In this document: one piece after another, positions 52,846-62,467 of the stretch
Layout of the letters: each line of letters starts with the position of its first letter
How positions within the stretch are numbered: position 1 is the first letter of the stretch
NCBI GenBank assembly: GCA_031002005.1
Contig: JARYHS010008074.1
Span: 13,958,924 to 14,022,923, forward strand
From: Vandiemenella viatica
Lineage: Eukaryota; Arthropoda; Insecta; Orthoptera; Morabidae
Length of the DNA: 64,000 nucleotides
Direction of reading: 5' to 3'
Notes under the pieces: generated by a model
Databases searched by the model: none
What the model was told of the DNA's origin: nothing
What the model saw: the letters and a program-made list of their open reading frames with translations, nothing else
Made by a program: the position numbers and the translations under genes

Positions 52846-52873
52846 CTTCGTGCCGGACAGCACTGGACCGTAA
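52846..52873 (+). mobile_element. 3' LTR of the gag-only element, second piece
   Basis: CTTCGTGCCGGACAGCAC aligns with TTTCGTGCCTGACAGCAC of the 5' LTR (from 40993). It ends at a TAA that is the target of the Harbinger insertion. Confidence 0.85.
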
Positions 52874-53133
52874 GGGTGCTTTCACACCAAATGCGTCCAG
52901 TCGCGTCGAGCACGTCCTGTCCCGTAAAGAGCGTCCAGCTGAGTCAACAGGAAAATCCAACATACCTACTCCCCTTTGTTCATTCACACAGGCAGCGTCT
53001 CAGACCCGTCGAGTGGAGGGGGAACCCAACCTGTCTTGATTCTAGTGCGTCCAGTCCAGTCCAGTCCAGTCTCATTGTTACCGACTTGGTGCAAAGTGTG
53101 TGTTTTGTGTATTTTTTTCATAACCCTCTAAAA

Positions 53134-53241
53134 ATGGATGTTGAGAAATTAATCGAACTAGTTAGAGAACGAAAGGAGATCTATGAAGTTAAGCATCCGA
53201 ATCACCGCAACAGAGATTTAATTACTGCCATTTGGAATTAA
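53134..53241 (+). pseudogene. MADF-domain protein of the Harbinger element, N-terminal fragment
   Basis: The frame begins MDVEKLIELVRERKEIYEVK and continues HPNHRNRDLITAIWN, the first two helices of a MADF (Myb/SANT-like) DNA-binding domain. A TAA follows where a glutamate is expected (IWN-stop-IDQLKTSG). Harbinger elements use such a protein to bring the transposase to DNA. The rest of the gene is deleted. Confidence 0.75.
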
Positions 53242-53422
53242 ATTGATCAATTGAAAACATCTGGTCAGTTATTTTTATTGTAAATTTTATTTTTTACAAT
53301 TATTACTCTAATTCACACCTGTTTTTTTAATTGATTAAGTAAAAAATAAAAATTAGATTTAACGAAGTGATATATGTCCGTACTTCAACAATCGATTTGA
53401 TCATTTTGCCAAGGCACAGATC

Positions 53423-53803
53423 CTATTGGCAAGATGAAATAGTTGATGTTTCCCTGATTCTGATGGCTTCAAAACTATCTCTTCTTTCAGAAGTTGGTGG
53501 GATAGGGTGAAGCTCATTCACTTCTCTCATATAATCCAGAAATCGCTTTTCGAATGCATTATCCTCTTCATTTCGTAGAATGTAACTATGCAAAACACAG
53601 GCGCTACGAATCATATTTCATTCGAAAATAATTATAAAACTTTAACGGATCGTTCACCAAGTCCGGTAACAAATGAAGAAATACGCCATACATATCTCTT
53701 CTTAAATTGAATGGATGAACACACAATCGACACATTGATTTATTTTTTTTTTTCTGCGGTCTATCCGTCGCAAAACAATAAATTTAAGCGACTCAACCTC
53801 CAT
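53423..53803 (-). pseudogene. HARBI1-like transposase, N- and C-terminal remnants
   Basis: From ATG 53803 the sequence reads MEVESLKFIVLRRIDRRKKK and CVDCVFIHSI. A shifted frame follows with MYGVFLHLLPDLVNDPLKFY and NYFRM, the N-terminus of HARBI1-type transposases. Directly afterwards comes the C-terminus (SACVLHSYILRNEEDNAFEK, then RETSTISSCQ). The catalytic DDE core between them is missing, so the protein cannot act. Confidence 0.8.
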
Positions 53804-53956
53804 CACAAAAATTTTGCTACAACTGACTTGTATCGACTGGACTGGACCGGACGCGTTTGGTGTGAAACAACAGGACTGGACTGGACGGGCTTGCACTTGA
53901 CGGGCCTAGACGTGACTGGATTGACCTGTAGAGACTGGCTTGGTGTGAAACCAGCC

Positions 53957-54548
53957 TAACGGTACCTCAGGTAGCGCGGCTCGGAATGTGTTTACTGGAT
54001 GGGGTTTAAAGAGACAGGTGTCGCGTCTGAAATTTTCCATTAGGCGAGAGAGAGGAACATGTTCCGTGACAAAGATGGACAAAAGTAGTGCCCAAGAGGG
54101 TGTGTGTGTGTTTGAGCCAATCACAGCCCCTGTGTGGTTTCACGCGGACTAATATGATTTATCTGCTTTCCATACAACGCGGGAGGCGAGGACTGTGCTG
54201 GGAGCCACCGTCGCGGCGGGTGCTTGTGTGAAGGAGGGAGCTTCTGAGCAGGTCGACGTAGGTTCGACCCTCGTGGCGGCTAAGACAGCCCTCCATAGCG
54301 ACGGGCTGATTACGAGTAAGCACCGAGCATGGTGGTGTAAAGGCTAGCGTTCTGGCATCGCATTCGGGAGGACGGCGGTTCGAATCCCCGTCCGTGCATC
54401 CAGATTTGGGTTTTTCATGGTTTCCCAAATCACTCCAGGCAATTGCCGAGATGCTTCCTTTAAAAAAGGCCATGGCCGAATTTCTTCCCATTCCTTGCGC
54501 CCCATCCTTTCCCGTCTCTAAAGACCTCGCTGTTAAGAGACATTAAGC

Positions 54549-54585
<37 letters not shown>

Positions 54586-54719
54586 AATGTGCTGCGTGTG
54601 CAGCTCTGCTTTGTGTGTTGCCGAGATTGCATCAGTGTATCAGTGCGACCTCACACTCACGTGAGTTACTAAACAACGTCCCTGGTTGTAACTAGCACCC
54701 GGTAATTCGTGATCTGGTG
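53957..54719 (+). mobile_element. 3' LTR of the gag-only element, third piece
   Basis: Aligns with 41031-41750 of the 5' LTR from TAACGGTACCTCAGG onward and includes the SINE. It is cut at GATCTGGTG by the 3' end of I-like copy E, so the end of the element is not in the window. Confidence 0.85.
54329..54583 (+). mobile_element. tRNA-derived SINE inside the 3' LTR
   Basis: The RNA polymerase III A box TGGTGTAAAGG (54333-54343) and B box GGTTCGAATCC (54377-54387) are 33 bases apart, as in tRNA genes. The tRNA-unrelated body ends with GACCTCGCTGTTAAGAGACA and a poly(A) of 32 (54552-54583). The body resembles SINEs I associate with orthopteroid insects. No clear target duplication is visible. 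Confidence 0.8.
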
Positions 54720-55110
54720 TGTTGTTGTTGTTGTTTTTTTTTTGGAGCTTTAGGGCGCGTCGACGACTTGGTCATTAGCGCCCTAACTCAAACATAGAAT
54801 GACAATGTGGGTTAAATTAGATACCGACTGTAAAGAGGTCGGCCATGCAGACAGCAGGTTTAAGTAAAACATTGAAACTATAATTGTTAAATAAGTAAAC
54901 TATCTACAAACACTGGCTGGTTGGCTGTAAAAGGGCCAACCAGCTTACACAAACACTAAGAATACGGTCTGAATGGTTGTAAAAAAATCTTAAAAAACAA
55001 AAATTAAAAACCGAATAAGTCAGTACACGGATTGGTGGTTGTAGACGGACCACCAAACCATTCTAAAAACTAGGCCGATCTACCCAAAATTTTTGGAATA
55101 GGACCGGCCA
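54720..55110 (-). other. I-like 3' UTR of copy E, hairpin array
   Basis: The terminal stem is TTAGGGCGC (54750-54758) with GCGCCCTAA (54778-54786). A CCGACTGTAAAGAGGTCGG stem-loop is near 54825. GGCTGGTTGGC pairs with GCCAACCAGC near 54916-54945. A damaged TTGGTGG stem is near 55022, and the last stem overlaps the ORF2 end near 55070-55108. Confidence 0.75.
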
Positions 55111-56362
55111 TATTACAAAATTTTAAAACCTTCACCACATTGTCATTATTTAAAATTACGGGCAGATCGTTAGCTAGGTCAACGTCTGCCCTTATGTTTA
55201 AAAACTTTACACAGTCAGTTAAAATGTGGCGCACCGTCAGAGGTACGCCACAAGCATCACATTCCGGAGGGTCCTCTCGGCGGAGAAGGAAACCATGAGT
55301 CAGAGGACAGTGCCCTATACGGAGGCGAGTAAGGAGAACCTCATCCCTCCTCGCCCGCTGGAAGGAGCTGCTCCACGGCTGAACGGTCGGTTTGACCAGC
55401 CGGAGCTTATTATGCTCAACTTCCAGCCACTGCCTCTGCCAAACATCAAAAACAAATCTCTTCCCCGCCGAGGCAAGGTCTGACTTTGGGACCGGTTCAA
55501 AGTCGGTTCTGACCTTGTCGCAGGCTAACTCGGCAGCTTGATCAGCTGCCTCGTTCCCTCTGATTCCCACATGGCCCGGTACCCAGCAGAATAACACCTC
55601 CTTTCCACGAGATTGAAGGGAAAGGAGGGCGTCCTGGATGTCCTGGACTAGACGATCTACTGGATACATATTTCCTATGGCCTGAATACAGCTGAGGGAA
55701 TCACAGCATATGATGAAACACTTATCGCGATTTACTTTCATATGCTGGAGCGACTTCAACACGGCATAGCATTCGTCGGTGTAAACGCTGCACCTGCCGT
55801 CCAATCTGAATGTGTAAGTCGCTCGAGGGAACACTACGGAGCAACCAACTCCGTTAGCCTGCTTAGACCCATCCGTATATACCGGGGTAAACGTGTGATA
55901 CTGGTTTAAAACATCTCTAAAAATTCTGATAAAAACATTATCCGCGGTACACAGCTTGTTGTGCCGCGATAATTCTAAAATTGTTTTGGGCCTCATTAAA
56001 AGCCAGGGAGGAGATTTACTCCAACCCTGGTGATAAAAAGAAGGAAGCTCGAATCCGTATTGTTCTAAAATAGCCCTTGTACGGTAGCTGAACGGTTTAG
56101 TGGCTCTATGCCGGTTGGCATAGAGCCGCTCGTAGTTGGGATGGAGCACTATGTCGTGCACTGGACTGCCAGGTGTTATGGCAACGTGTAGGTAGTGTCG
56201 CACCATGAGGAGTTGCCGGAGGATGGCAAGCGGCGGCTCGCCCGAGTCAGCACATATGCTGGCAATAGGGCTGGTGCGATACGCACCGGTGGCGAGCCGA
56301 ATTCCAGCATGGTGGACACTATCCAATATACGGAGGTAGCTGTCCCGTGCCGAACCATACAC
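55070..56362 (-). CDS. I-like ORF2 of copy E, RT C-terminus and RNase H
   Basis: This 430-codon frame is the longest unbroken RNase H segment in the window. It opens in the RT C-terminus (GSARDSYLRILDSVHHAGI) and continues through FSYRTRAILEQYGFELPSFY, which is deleted in copy B. The RNase H domain reads PVYTDGSKQANGVG, TDECYAVLKSL, CCDSLSCIQAI and HVGIRGNEAADQAAE, so all four acidic positions are kept. The CCHC-like tail (ECDACGVPLTVRHILTDC) is intact. It belongs to the ORF2 polyprotein but is separated from the RT core by frameshifts between 56362 and 56560. Confidence 0.88.
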   Translation of the reverse strand: MYGSARDSYLRILDSVHHAGIRLATGAYRTSPIASICADSGEPPLAILRQLLMVRHYLHVAITPGSPVHDIVLHPNYERLYANRHRATKPFSYRTRAILEQYGFELPSFYHQGWSKSPPWLLMRPKTILELSRHNKLCTADNVFIRIFRDVLNQYHTFTPVYTDGSKQANGVGCSVVFPRATYTFRLDGRCSVYTDECYAVLKSLQHMKVNRDKCFIICCDSLSCIQAIGNMYPVDRLVQDIQDALLSLQSRGKEVLFCWVPGHVGIRGNEAADQAAELACDKVRTDFEPVPKSDLASAGKRFVFDVWQRQWLEVEHNKLRLVKPTVQPWSSSFQRARRDEVLLTRLRIGHCPLTHGFLLRREDPPECDACGVPLTVRHILTDCVKFLNIRADVDLANDLPVILNNDNVVKVLKFCNMAGPIPKILGRSA

Positions 56363-56558
56363 GATACAACCGTATTCCAGACGCGACCGTACAAAGGCTC
56401 TATAAAACTATAGCAGGCAGGAGCGATCAGCACCCCACGACCTGCCACACAGACATTTTAAAAGATTAAGAGCTTTTAAGGCCCTGGCTCTCACATCTTT
56501 TAGATGCGGTAGCCAGTTGAGCCTAGTGTCTAAAATGAGGCCCAGAAATCTAACAGTA

Positions 56559-58749
56559 TCAGTAAAAATTTAAAACAGTGTTCCTCAAGGTAAGGTGAGG
56601 TTCTGGTAAATGGCTTCTACAGCGGGTAAAAAGTACACACCGGGTTTTCTCAGCAGAGAAACGAAAACCGGTGTGCACTGACCATTCGTCCAGCCTGTTG
56701 AGCGTGATTTGCAGCTGCCGCTCGGCGCTTCTCAGGCTGGACGACGCAATAAAAATTAAAAAGTCGTCCACATATAAGGAGTACTGTACCGGACTCCTTA
56801 TAATGGCTCCAATGCTATTTCTTGCAATAGCGAAGAGTGTAACGCTTAAAACTGACCCTTGAGGAACACCATTTTCCTGAATAAAAAGTCAGACACTTCA
56901 CTACCGACTCGGTACCGGAAGCAACGTCCCGATAAAAATGATTTTAAAAAACGAGGAAGATTTCCTCTGAAACCCCAATCGTATAACTGTTTTATAATAA
57001 CATGTCGCCAGGTAGTATCGTATGCCTTTTCGATGTCAAAAAAGACACCTACAAGGTGTTGGCTGCGGATAAACGCATCCTGGATTGCCGCCTCCAGGAG
57101 GATCAGGTTGTCCAAGGTGGAACGCGACTTCCTGAATCCACACTGAAAGCGGCTGAGCAAATTACGGGATTCAAGACACCAGATGAGGCGGCGGTTAACC
57201 ATCCTCTCCAGTGTCTTCCCAACGCAGCTAGTCAAGGCTATACTACGATAACTACCTGGCAACGATTTGTCTTTCCCAGGTTTTAAAATGGGGATTAATG
57301 TTGCTTCTTTCCACGAGTCGGGGAAGTGTCCTCCGGTCCATATATCTTTAAAAATATCCAGAAGGTACTCTTTAGCATCTTTACTAAGATGCCTCAGCAT
57401 CTGGTACTGGATCGAGTCAGGCCCTGGAGCAGTGTCGTTGGCGCTGTTTAGCACTGCCTCCAGTTCCCAAAATGTAAATGGGCAGTTGTAGGCCTCTGTA
57501 TTCGACGAATCTAAGCACAGCGGGCGCCTCTCGGCAGCGACTCTTCGTCGCTGAAACCGAGGGTCAAAGTTAGCGGACGAAGTGATGGCGGCGAAGTTCT
57601 CCGCCATCAGCTGCGCTATGCTTCGTCCGTCGGTAATTATACATCCTCGATCCAGCAACCCAGATACTGGTGGGCGGGAGTACCTTCCAGATATACGGCG
57701 GATGGACTCCCATACTTTCGACGAAGGTGTGGAACGATTTATGGTGCTCACAAAGGTCTGCCATGACCTTTTCTTGCTCTCCTTACTAACACGACGCGCC
57801 TTTGCTCTTGCTATACGGAACGCTGCTAGGTTGTCAGATGTTGGGCACAACCTAAAACGACGCAGCGCACGTCTGCGACCCTGGATGGCGGAACAACAAT
57901 CGTAGCTCCACCAGGGGACGGGCGTCCTTCGCAGCGTTCCGGAGCTTTTCGGCATGGAGACGTCAGCTGCACGGTGAATCACTTCTGTGAAATGATTCAC
58001 CTTCTCCTGTATGCTACCACAGGGTTGCAGTAGTACAGAACGGCAGAAGAGCTGCCAATCTGCACCACTGACGTTCCATTTACGCTGGTTATTACCTCCT
58101 CCCCGCTCGCACTCAACGTACATCCAAACAGGGAAGTGGTCACTTCCATGTAGGTCGCGATCCACCTCCCAATGTACGGAGTCCGCGATGGAGGGGGAGC
58201 ATAACGAAAGGTCAATGGCAGAAGACGTACCGGTAGCAGTTGTGAAATGAGTCATTTGCCCTGTATTCAGGATACAAATTTCCTCCTGCTCTATCAATCT
58301 ACCAACCACTCGGCCCCTGGGGCAATCGGTAGTGGAACCCCACAACGCACTGTGCGCGTTGAAATCTCCCACAAGGAGAAAGGGCCGAGTGAGTTGTCAT
58401 ATAATGCCAACCAGGTCGTCGTAGTCGACGGACAAACTGGGTGGCAGATAGAGAGAGTCAGTTGGATTGGACCGTGTATTTTCACCGCTACTGCTTGTAA
58501 TATGGAGGTGAGAGCAACGGGTTCGGAGTGGACTGTGTTTCGGACCAACACAGCCACTCCTCCCTTAGCTCGATCACCCTCGGTATCGTCCTTTCTATAA
58601 ATGTTGTACCCTCTTAGCACAGGTTGGTGTTGTGGTCTAAAATGTGTCTCTTGAAGACAGAGACACAATGGATTAGACCGTGCTAAGAGTTGGACTTCCT
58701 CTTTGTGAGCCTGAAAGCCGTTAACGTTCCACTGAAGTATTGGAGCCAT
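56559..58749 (-). pseudogene. I-like ORF2 of copy E, endonuclease and RT core
   Basis: The ATG at 58749 (MAPILQWNVNGFQAHKEE) starts the endonuclease. A small deletion near 58455 shifts the frame, and 56846-58372 carries GDFNAHSALWG, GSDHFPVW and the RT up to FFDIEKAYDTTW and GSEVSDFLF. A one-base loss near 56887 shifts it again, and DDFLIF with FRFSAEKTRCVLFTR lies in 56559-56771. At least three indels make the gene inactive. The protein is more diverged from B than C is. Confidence 0.85.
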
Positions 58750-58759
58750 CCTACCTATT

Positions 58760-60230
58760 TAAAACCACCCGCCCCGGGTCGGGTGGGTCCTGCGCATGTA
58801 ATTGCTGAGAAACGGAACTATCTTCGTCCACCAGCATTATGTCGTCTTCTGGGTCGGAAGACGACTGTTGTTCTAAGGCCTCGGAGTCGTGCGGATTTTT
58901 ATTCCGCCGAGGCCTGTTCCCCTTCTTCTCCCTGCCAGTTGGGGATCTGGGAGGAGAAGTAGAAGGGGACTATAAGAACAGAGTGGGGTCCGTTTGTTTG
59001 AATTTCGGACCCCGAACTTTCTGCACTGTTTGCCATCCGCCACTAGCCGATGACGTTGCAGTTACTGTGTCTGCTGTTGTTGTTTCCACTACTGTAGCCG
59101 AAGGAATAGCGGCTGTAGCTACTGTAGCGGATGGCTGTGCTGTAGCTGGTGGACCTGATTTCTTAGTGGCCGAGGTTACCGGCGTGTTACTACCGACGTC
59201 CGCGGTCCTAGGTGTTAAGACCTTGATGGGTGTGGCACCACATCTGCACTGACATGAGCACATTGGACTTGTGCCCATGTCCGCAACGGACGTCTGCGTA
59301 GCAACATTTTGTTTCCTGACAGGAGCTGACAACGTCTTCGCGAAGCTGGTTGCGAAGACGGGTGGTGCTAAAGCCTTGTAGCGCTTCTTCGCATCCCCGT
59401 AAGATATCTGCTCTTTCGTTTTCAGCTCCTGTATCGTTTTTTCTTCCAGATACACCCGACACTCCCTGCTCCAGGTTGGATGTGACCCAGAGCAGTTTAC
59501 ACACACCTGCGTGAGGGTGCAAGCGGCACCTGGCTCATGCGCCGCTTTGCCGCATTTCCCACAGGTGGGGTTGCCTTTGCAGTTCGCCGTCGTATGCCCG
59601 AACCTCTGGCACTTGAAGCAGCGCATGGGGTCCGGTACATACGGGCGAACGTTTAGGTGTAAATACCCAGCTTTTATGTCTTTTGGCAACGTTGGAGTGT
59701 CGAATGTCAGGACGAAGGTGGCAGTCTTCTCCAGACTGCCGTTAACCCTTCGCATGATCTGTCGAACCTGGGACATTCTCTGATCTCCACTCCTTAAGGA
59801 GTTCCTCGGACTCTAAATCCATCAAATCGCGGCAGGTGATCACGCCTTTGCAGCTATTCAGAGTTTTATGGAGTTCGCACTTTACTGCGAACTCCCCGAG
59901 CTTCTCACACTTAAGGAGTGAGACAGCCTGCTTATAGGAAGATGTTTCTAATAGCAGGGTCCCGTTCCTCAGCTTTTTCACACTTTTTAATTCCCTACTA
60001 TTCCTTCTAGTCCTTTTTGAATATAGAAAGCAGAGACCTTCTCAAAGGATCCCTCCTTTCTTGCCATTATAATAAGGCATCATCAATAAAATGACCCTTC
60101 CTGTTACTGTTTTCCGATTCAGGTGGGCTTTCAACCCTCACCCGCTTGTTTGAACTGGGTGTGTTTATATTAACCTGCGACACACCCGGGCCGCAGGGGT
60201 TTTAGTTTTCTTGTGAGGCTTCATTTTGGT
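58760..60230 (-). pseudogene. I-like ORF1 of copy E, broken
   Basis: The knuckle region is intact in 58970-59776: CFKCQRFGHTTANC, CGKCGKAAHEPGAAC and CVNCSGSHPTWSREC. Frameshifts lie near 59770 (VRQIMRRVNG after a disrupted ENVPGS) and 59985. Remains of the N-terminus (VKKLRNGTLLLETSSYKQAV) are in 59742-59981, and the PSSNKRVRVESPP-like start is near 60130-60170. The C-terminal tail continues in another frame to about 58760. Confidence 0.8.
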
Positions 60231-60360
60231 CCCACGAGTTAAACCAGTTTAAAAAGAAGCGCTAATACAACAGGGGTGCGCAGGTGCCCCTGAGGTTGTA
60301 CGTTAGCGAGAGATCCACCTCTCACCCATGCACCTCCTCGGCACGTATCCGACCTTGATG

Positions 60361-60780
60361 TTGTTGTTGTTGTTGTTGTTGCTTTAGGGCGCATCGAAAG
60401 CGGGGTCATTAGCGCCCTAATAATTACCAGCCTAAACTGTGGCTTAAAAAAAGTACTAAAATACTGTCTGCATGGCCGGCTGTAAAGGGGTCGACCAAAC
60501 AGACAGCAAATAAAATAATTCACAAATATAAAACGTGGCTTAGAAAAGGGGGCCACCAGAACACAGGACCCGCACACCACCTGTATGGCTGTAAAGAGGC
60601 CATACAGGGTCACTAAATAATTAAAAAAACTACTTATCTCGCTGGCTGTATAGTGGCCAGCGAAAAGGAATTTAAAAATATAAAAATTAAAAACAATGCA
60701 CATGGAAGGGTGGCTGTATAGGGACCACCCGTCCATCTAAAAACTAGGCCGATCTGCCTAAAATTTTAGGCACTAGACTG
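60361..60780 (-). other. I-like 3' UTR of copy F, hairpin array
   Basis: Terminal stem TTAGGGCGC (60384-60392) with GCGCCCTAA (60412-60420). CCTGTATGGC pairs with GCCATACAGG at 60580-60608 (loop TGTAAAGAG). TCGCTGGC pairs with GCCAGCGA at 60639-60663 (loop TGTATAGTG). GGGTGG pairs with CCACCC near 60708-60732. The stem sequences differ from copy C while pairing is kept. Confidence 0.8.
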
Positions 60781-62196
60781 GCCAATACACAACATTTTAA
60801 AACACTCGCCACACTGCTGGTCTCATTGTTTAAAATAAGGACCAGATCGTTGGCAAGGCCAACGTCTGCTCTCAAGTCTAAAAACGCAACACAATCAACT
60901 AAAATGTGGCACACCGTCATAGGTACGCCACAGGTATCACATTCCGGAGGGTCCTCCCGGCGGAAAAGAAAACTGTGTGTCAGAGGACAGTGCCCTATAC
61001 GGAGGCGAGTAAGGAGAACCTCATCCCTCCTCGCCCGCTGGAAGGAGCTGCTCCACGGCTGAACGGTCGGTTTGACCAGCCGGAGCTTATTATGCTCAAC
61101 CTCCAGCCACTGCCTCTGCCAGATGTCAAAAACAAATCTTTTCCCCGCCGAGGCAAGGTCAAACTTTGGGACCGGATCAAAGTCAACTCTGACCTTGTTG
61201 CAGGCTAACTTGGCAGCTTCATCAGCTGCCTCGTTCCCCCTGATTCCCACATGACCAGGTACCCAGCAGAAAACGACCTCCTTTCCAGAAGATTGTAAGG
61301 ATCGGAGGGTGTCCTGTATATCCTGGACAAGACGATCTGCTGGGTACATGCTCCCCATTGCCTGGATGCAGCTGAGGGAATCACAGCATATGATGTACTT
61401 CATGCCGCGACATACTTTCATATGCTGGAGCGACTTTAACAAGGCGTAACATTCAGCAGTGTAGACACTGCAACAGCTATTCAGTTTGTAGTTATAAGTC
61501 GCTCGAGGGAACACTACGGAGCAGCCAACTCCGTTAGCCTGCTTAGACCCATCCGTGTATACCGGGGTAAAGTCTCGGAACTGATTTAAAACATCGCTAA
61601 AAGTTCGGGTAAAAACGCTGTCGGCGGTACACAGCTTGTTGTACCGCGACAATTCTAAAACTGTTCTGGGCCTCTTCAAAAGCCAGGGAGGAGATTTACT
61701 CCAACCCTGGTGATAAAAAGAGGGCATCTGGAAACCCATATTCCTCCAATATAGCCTTTGTACGGTAGCTGAACGGTTTTGTTGCTCTTTGACGGTTGGT
61801 ATATAGCCGTTCAAAGTTAGGATGAGTAACTAAGTGGTACACGGGACTGCCAGAAGTTGTGGCAATGTGTATATAGTGTCGCACCATGAGGAGACGCCGG
61901 CGGATGGAAAGCGGTGGCTCGCCAGACTCAGCACAAATGCTGGGTATCGGACTGGTGCGGTATGCACCTGTGGCGAGACGAATTCCTGCATGGTGGACAC
62001 TATCCAGAATACGGAGATAGCTGTCTCGTGCCGAACCGTAAACAATGCAACCGTACTCCAACCGCGACCGTACAAAGGCTCTATAAAACTGTAGCAGGCA
62101 GGAGCGGTCAGCGCCCCTCGACCTGCCACACAGACACTTCAAGACATTAAGAGCTTTCAAGGCTCTGGCTTTAACATCTTTAAGATGTGCAGCCAT
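60744..62196 (-). pseudogene. I-like ORF2 of copy F, RT C-terminus and RNase H
   Basis: Positions 61696-62196 encode HLKDVKARALKALNVLKCLC, LLQFYRAFVRSRLEYGCIVY and FSYRTKAILEEYGF. A one-base change in phase near 61725 moves the reading to 60744-61814, with PVYTDGSKQANGVG, AECYALLKSLQHM, CCDSLSCIQAMG, GNEAADEAAK and ECDTCGVPMTVCHILVDC. Both pieces are otherwise open, so this copy has few lesions in the part visible. Confidence 0.85.
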
Positions 62197-62467
62197 GTAA
62201 GCCTACTGTCGAAAATGAGGCCCAGAAACCGAACAGTTTCGCTAAAACTTAAAACGGCGTTCCTCAAGGTGAGATGGGGTTCTGCTAAAAGACTTCTACT
62301 ACGGCTAAAAAGTACACACCGAGTTTTCTCAGCAGAGAAACGAAAGCCGGTGTGTACTGACCATTTTTCCAGCCTGTTCAGCGTGAGCTGCAGCTGCCGC
62401 TCAGCGCTTCTCAGGCTGGCCGATGCAATAAAAAATTAAAAAGTCGTCAACGTATAAGGAGAACCGG

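Larger units (their letters stand above)
52874..53956. mobile_element. PIF/Harbinger element, internally deleted
   Basis: The ends GGGTGCTTTCACACCAA and GGCTGGTTTCACACCAA (reverse complement) are inverted, and the 3-bp target TAA is duplicated (52871-52873, 53957-53959). The 5' LTR at 41031-41033 shows a single TAA at the same place. A MADF-type gene on the plus strand and a transposase remnant on the minus strand lie between, the usual two-gene set of this superfamily. The length of 1083 bases indicates large internal deletions. Confidence 0.9.
54720..60360 (-). mobile_element. I-like LINE copy E (5' end beyond copy F)
   Basis: The 3' end is complete with GTT repeats and T's on the plus strand (54720-54744) and was inserted in the LTR of the gag-only element. 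ORF2 and ORF1 are recognisable. The 5' leader is interrupted at 60360 by copy F, so its last part lies outside the window. Confidence 0.88.
60361..62467 (-). mobile_element. I-like LINE copy F (nested in E, interrupted by G)
   Basis: The 3' end is complete with eight GTT units on the plus strand (60358-60381). It carries the hairpin 3' UTR, RNase H and the C-terminal RT, and is cut at GAGAACCGG (62459-62467) by copy G. The rest lies beyond the window. Confidence 0.88.

Noticed and set aside
54329..54420. Possible tRNA gene
   Set aside because: A and B boxes are present, but the cloverleaf does not close. The sequence continues into a SINE body with a poly(A) tail, so it is tRNA-derived and not a tRNA gene.
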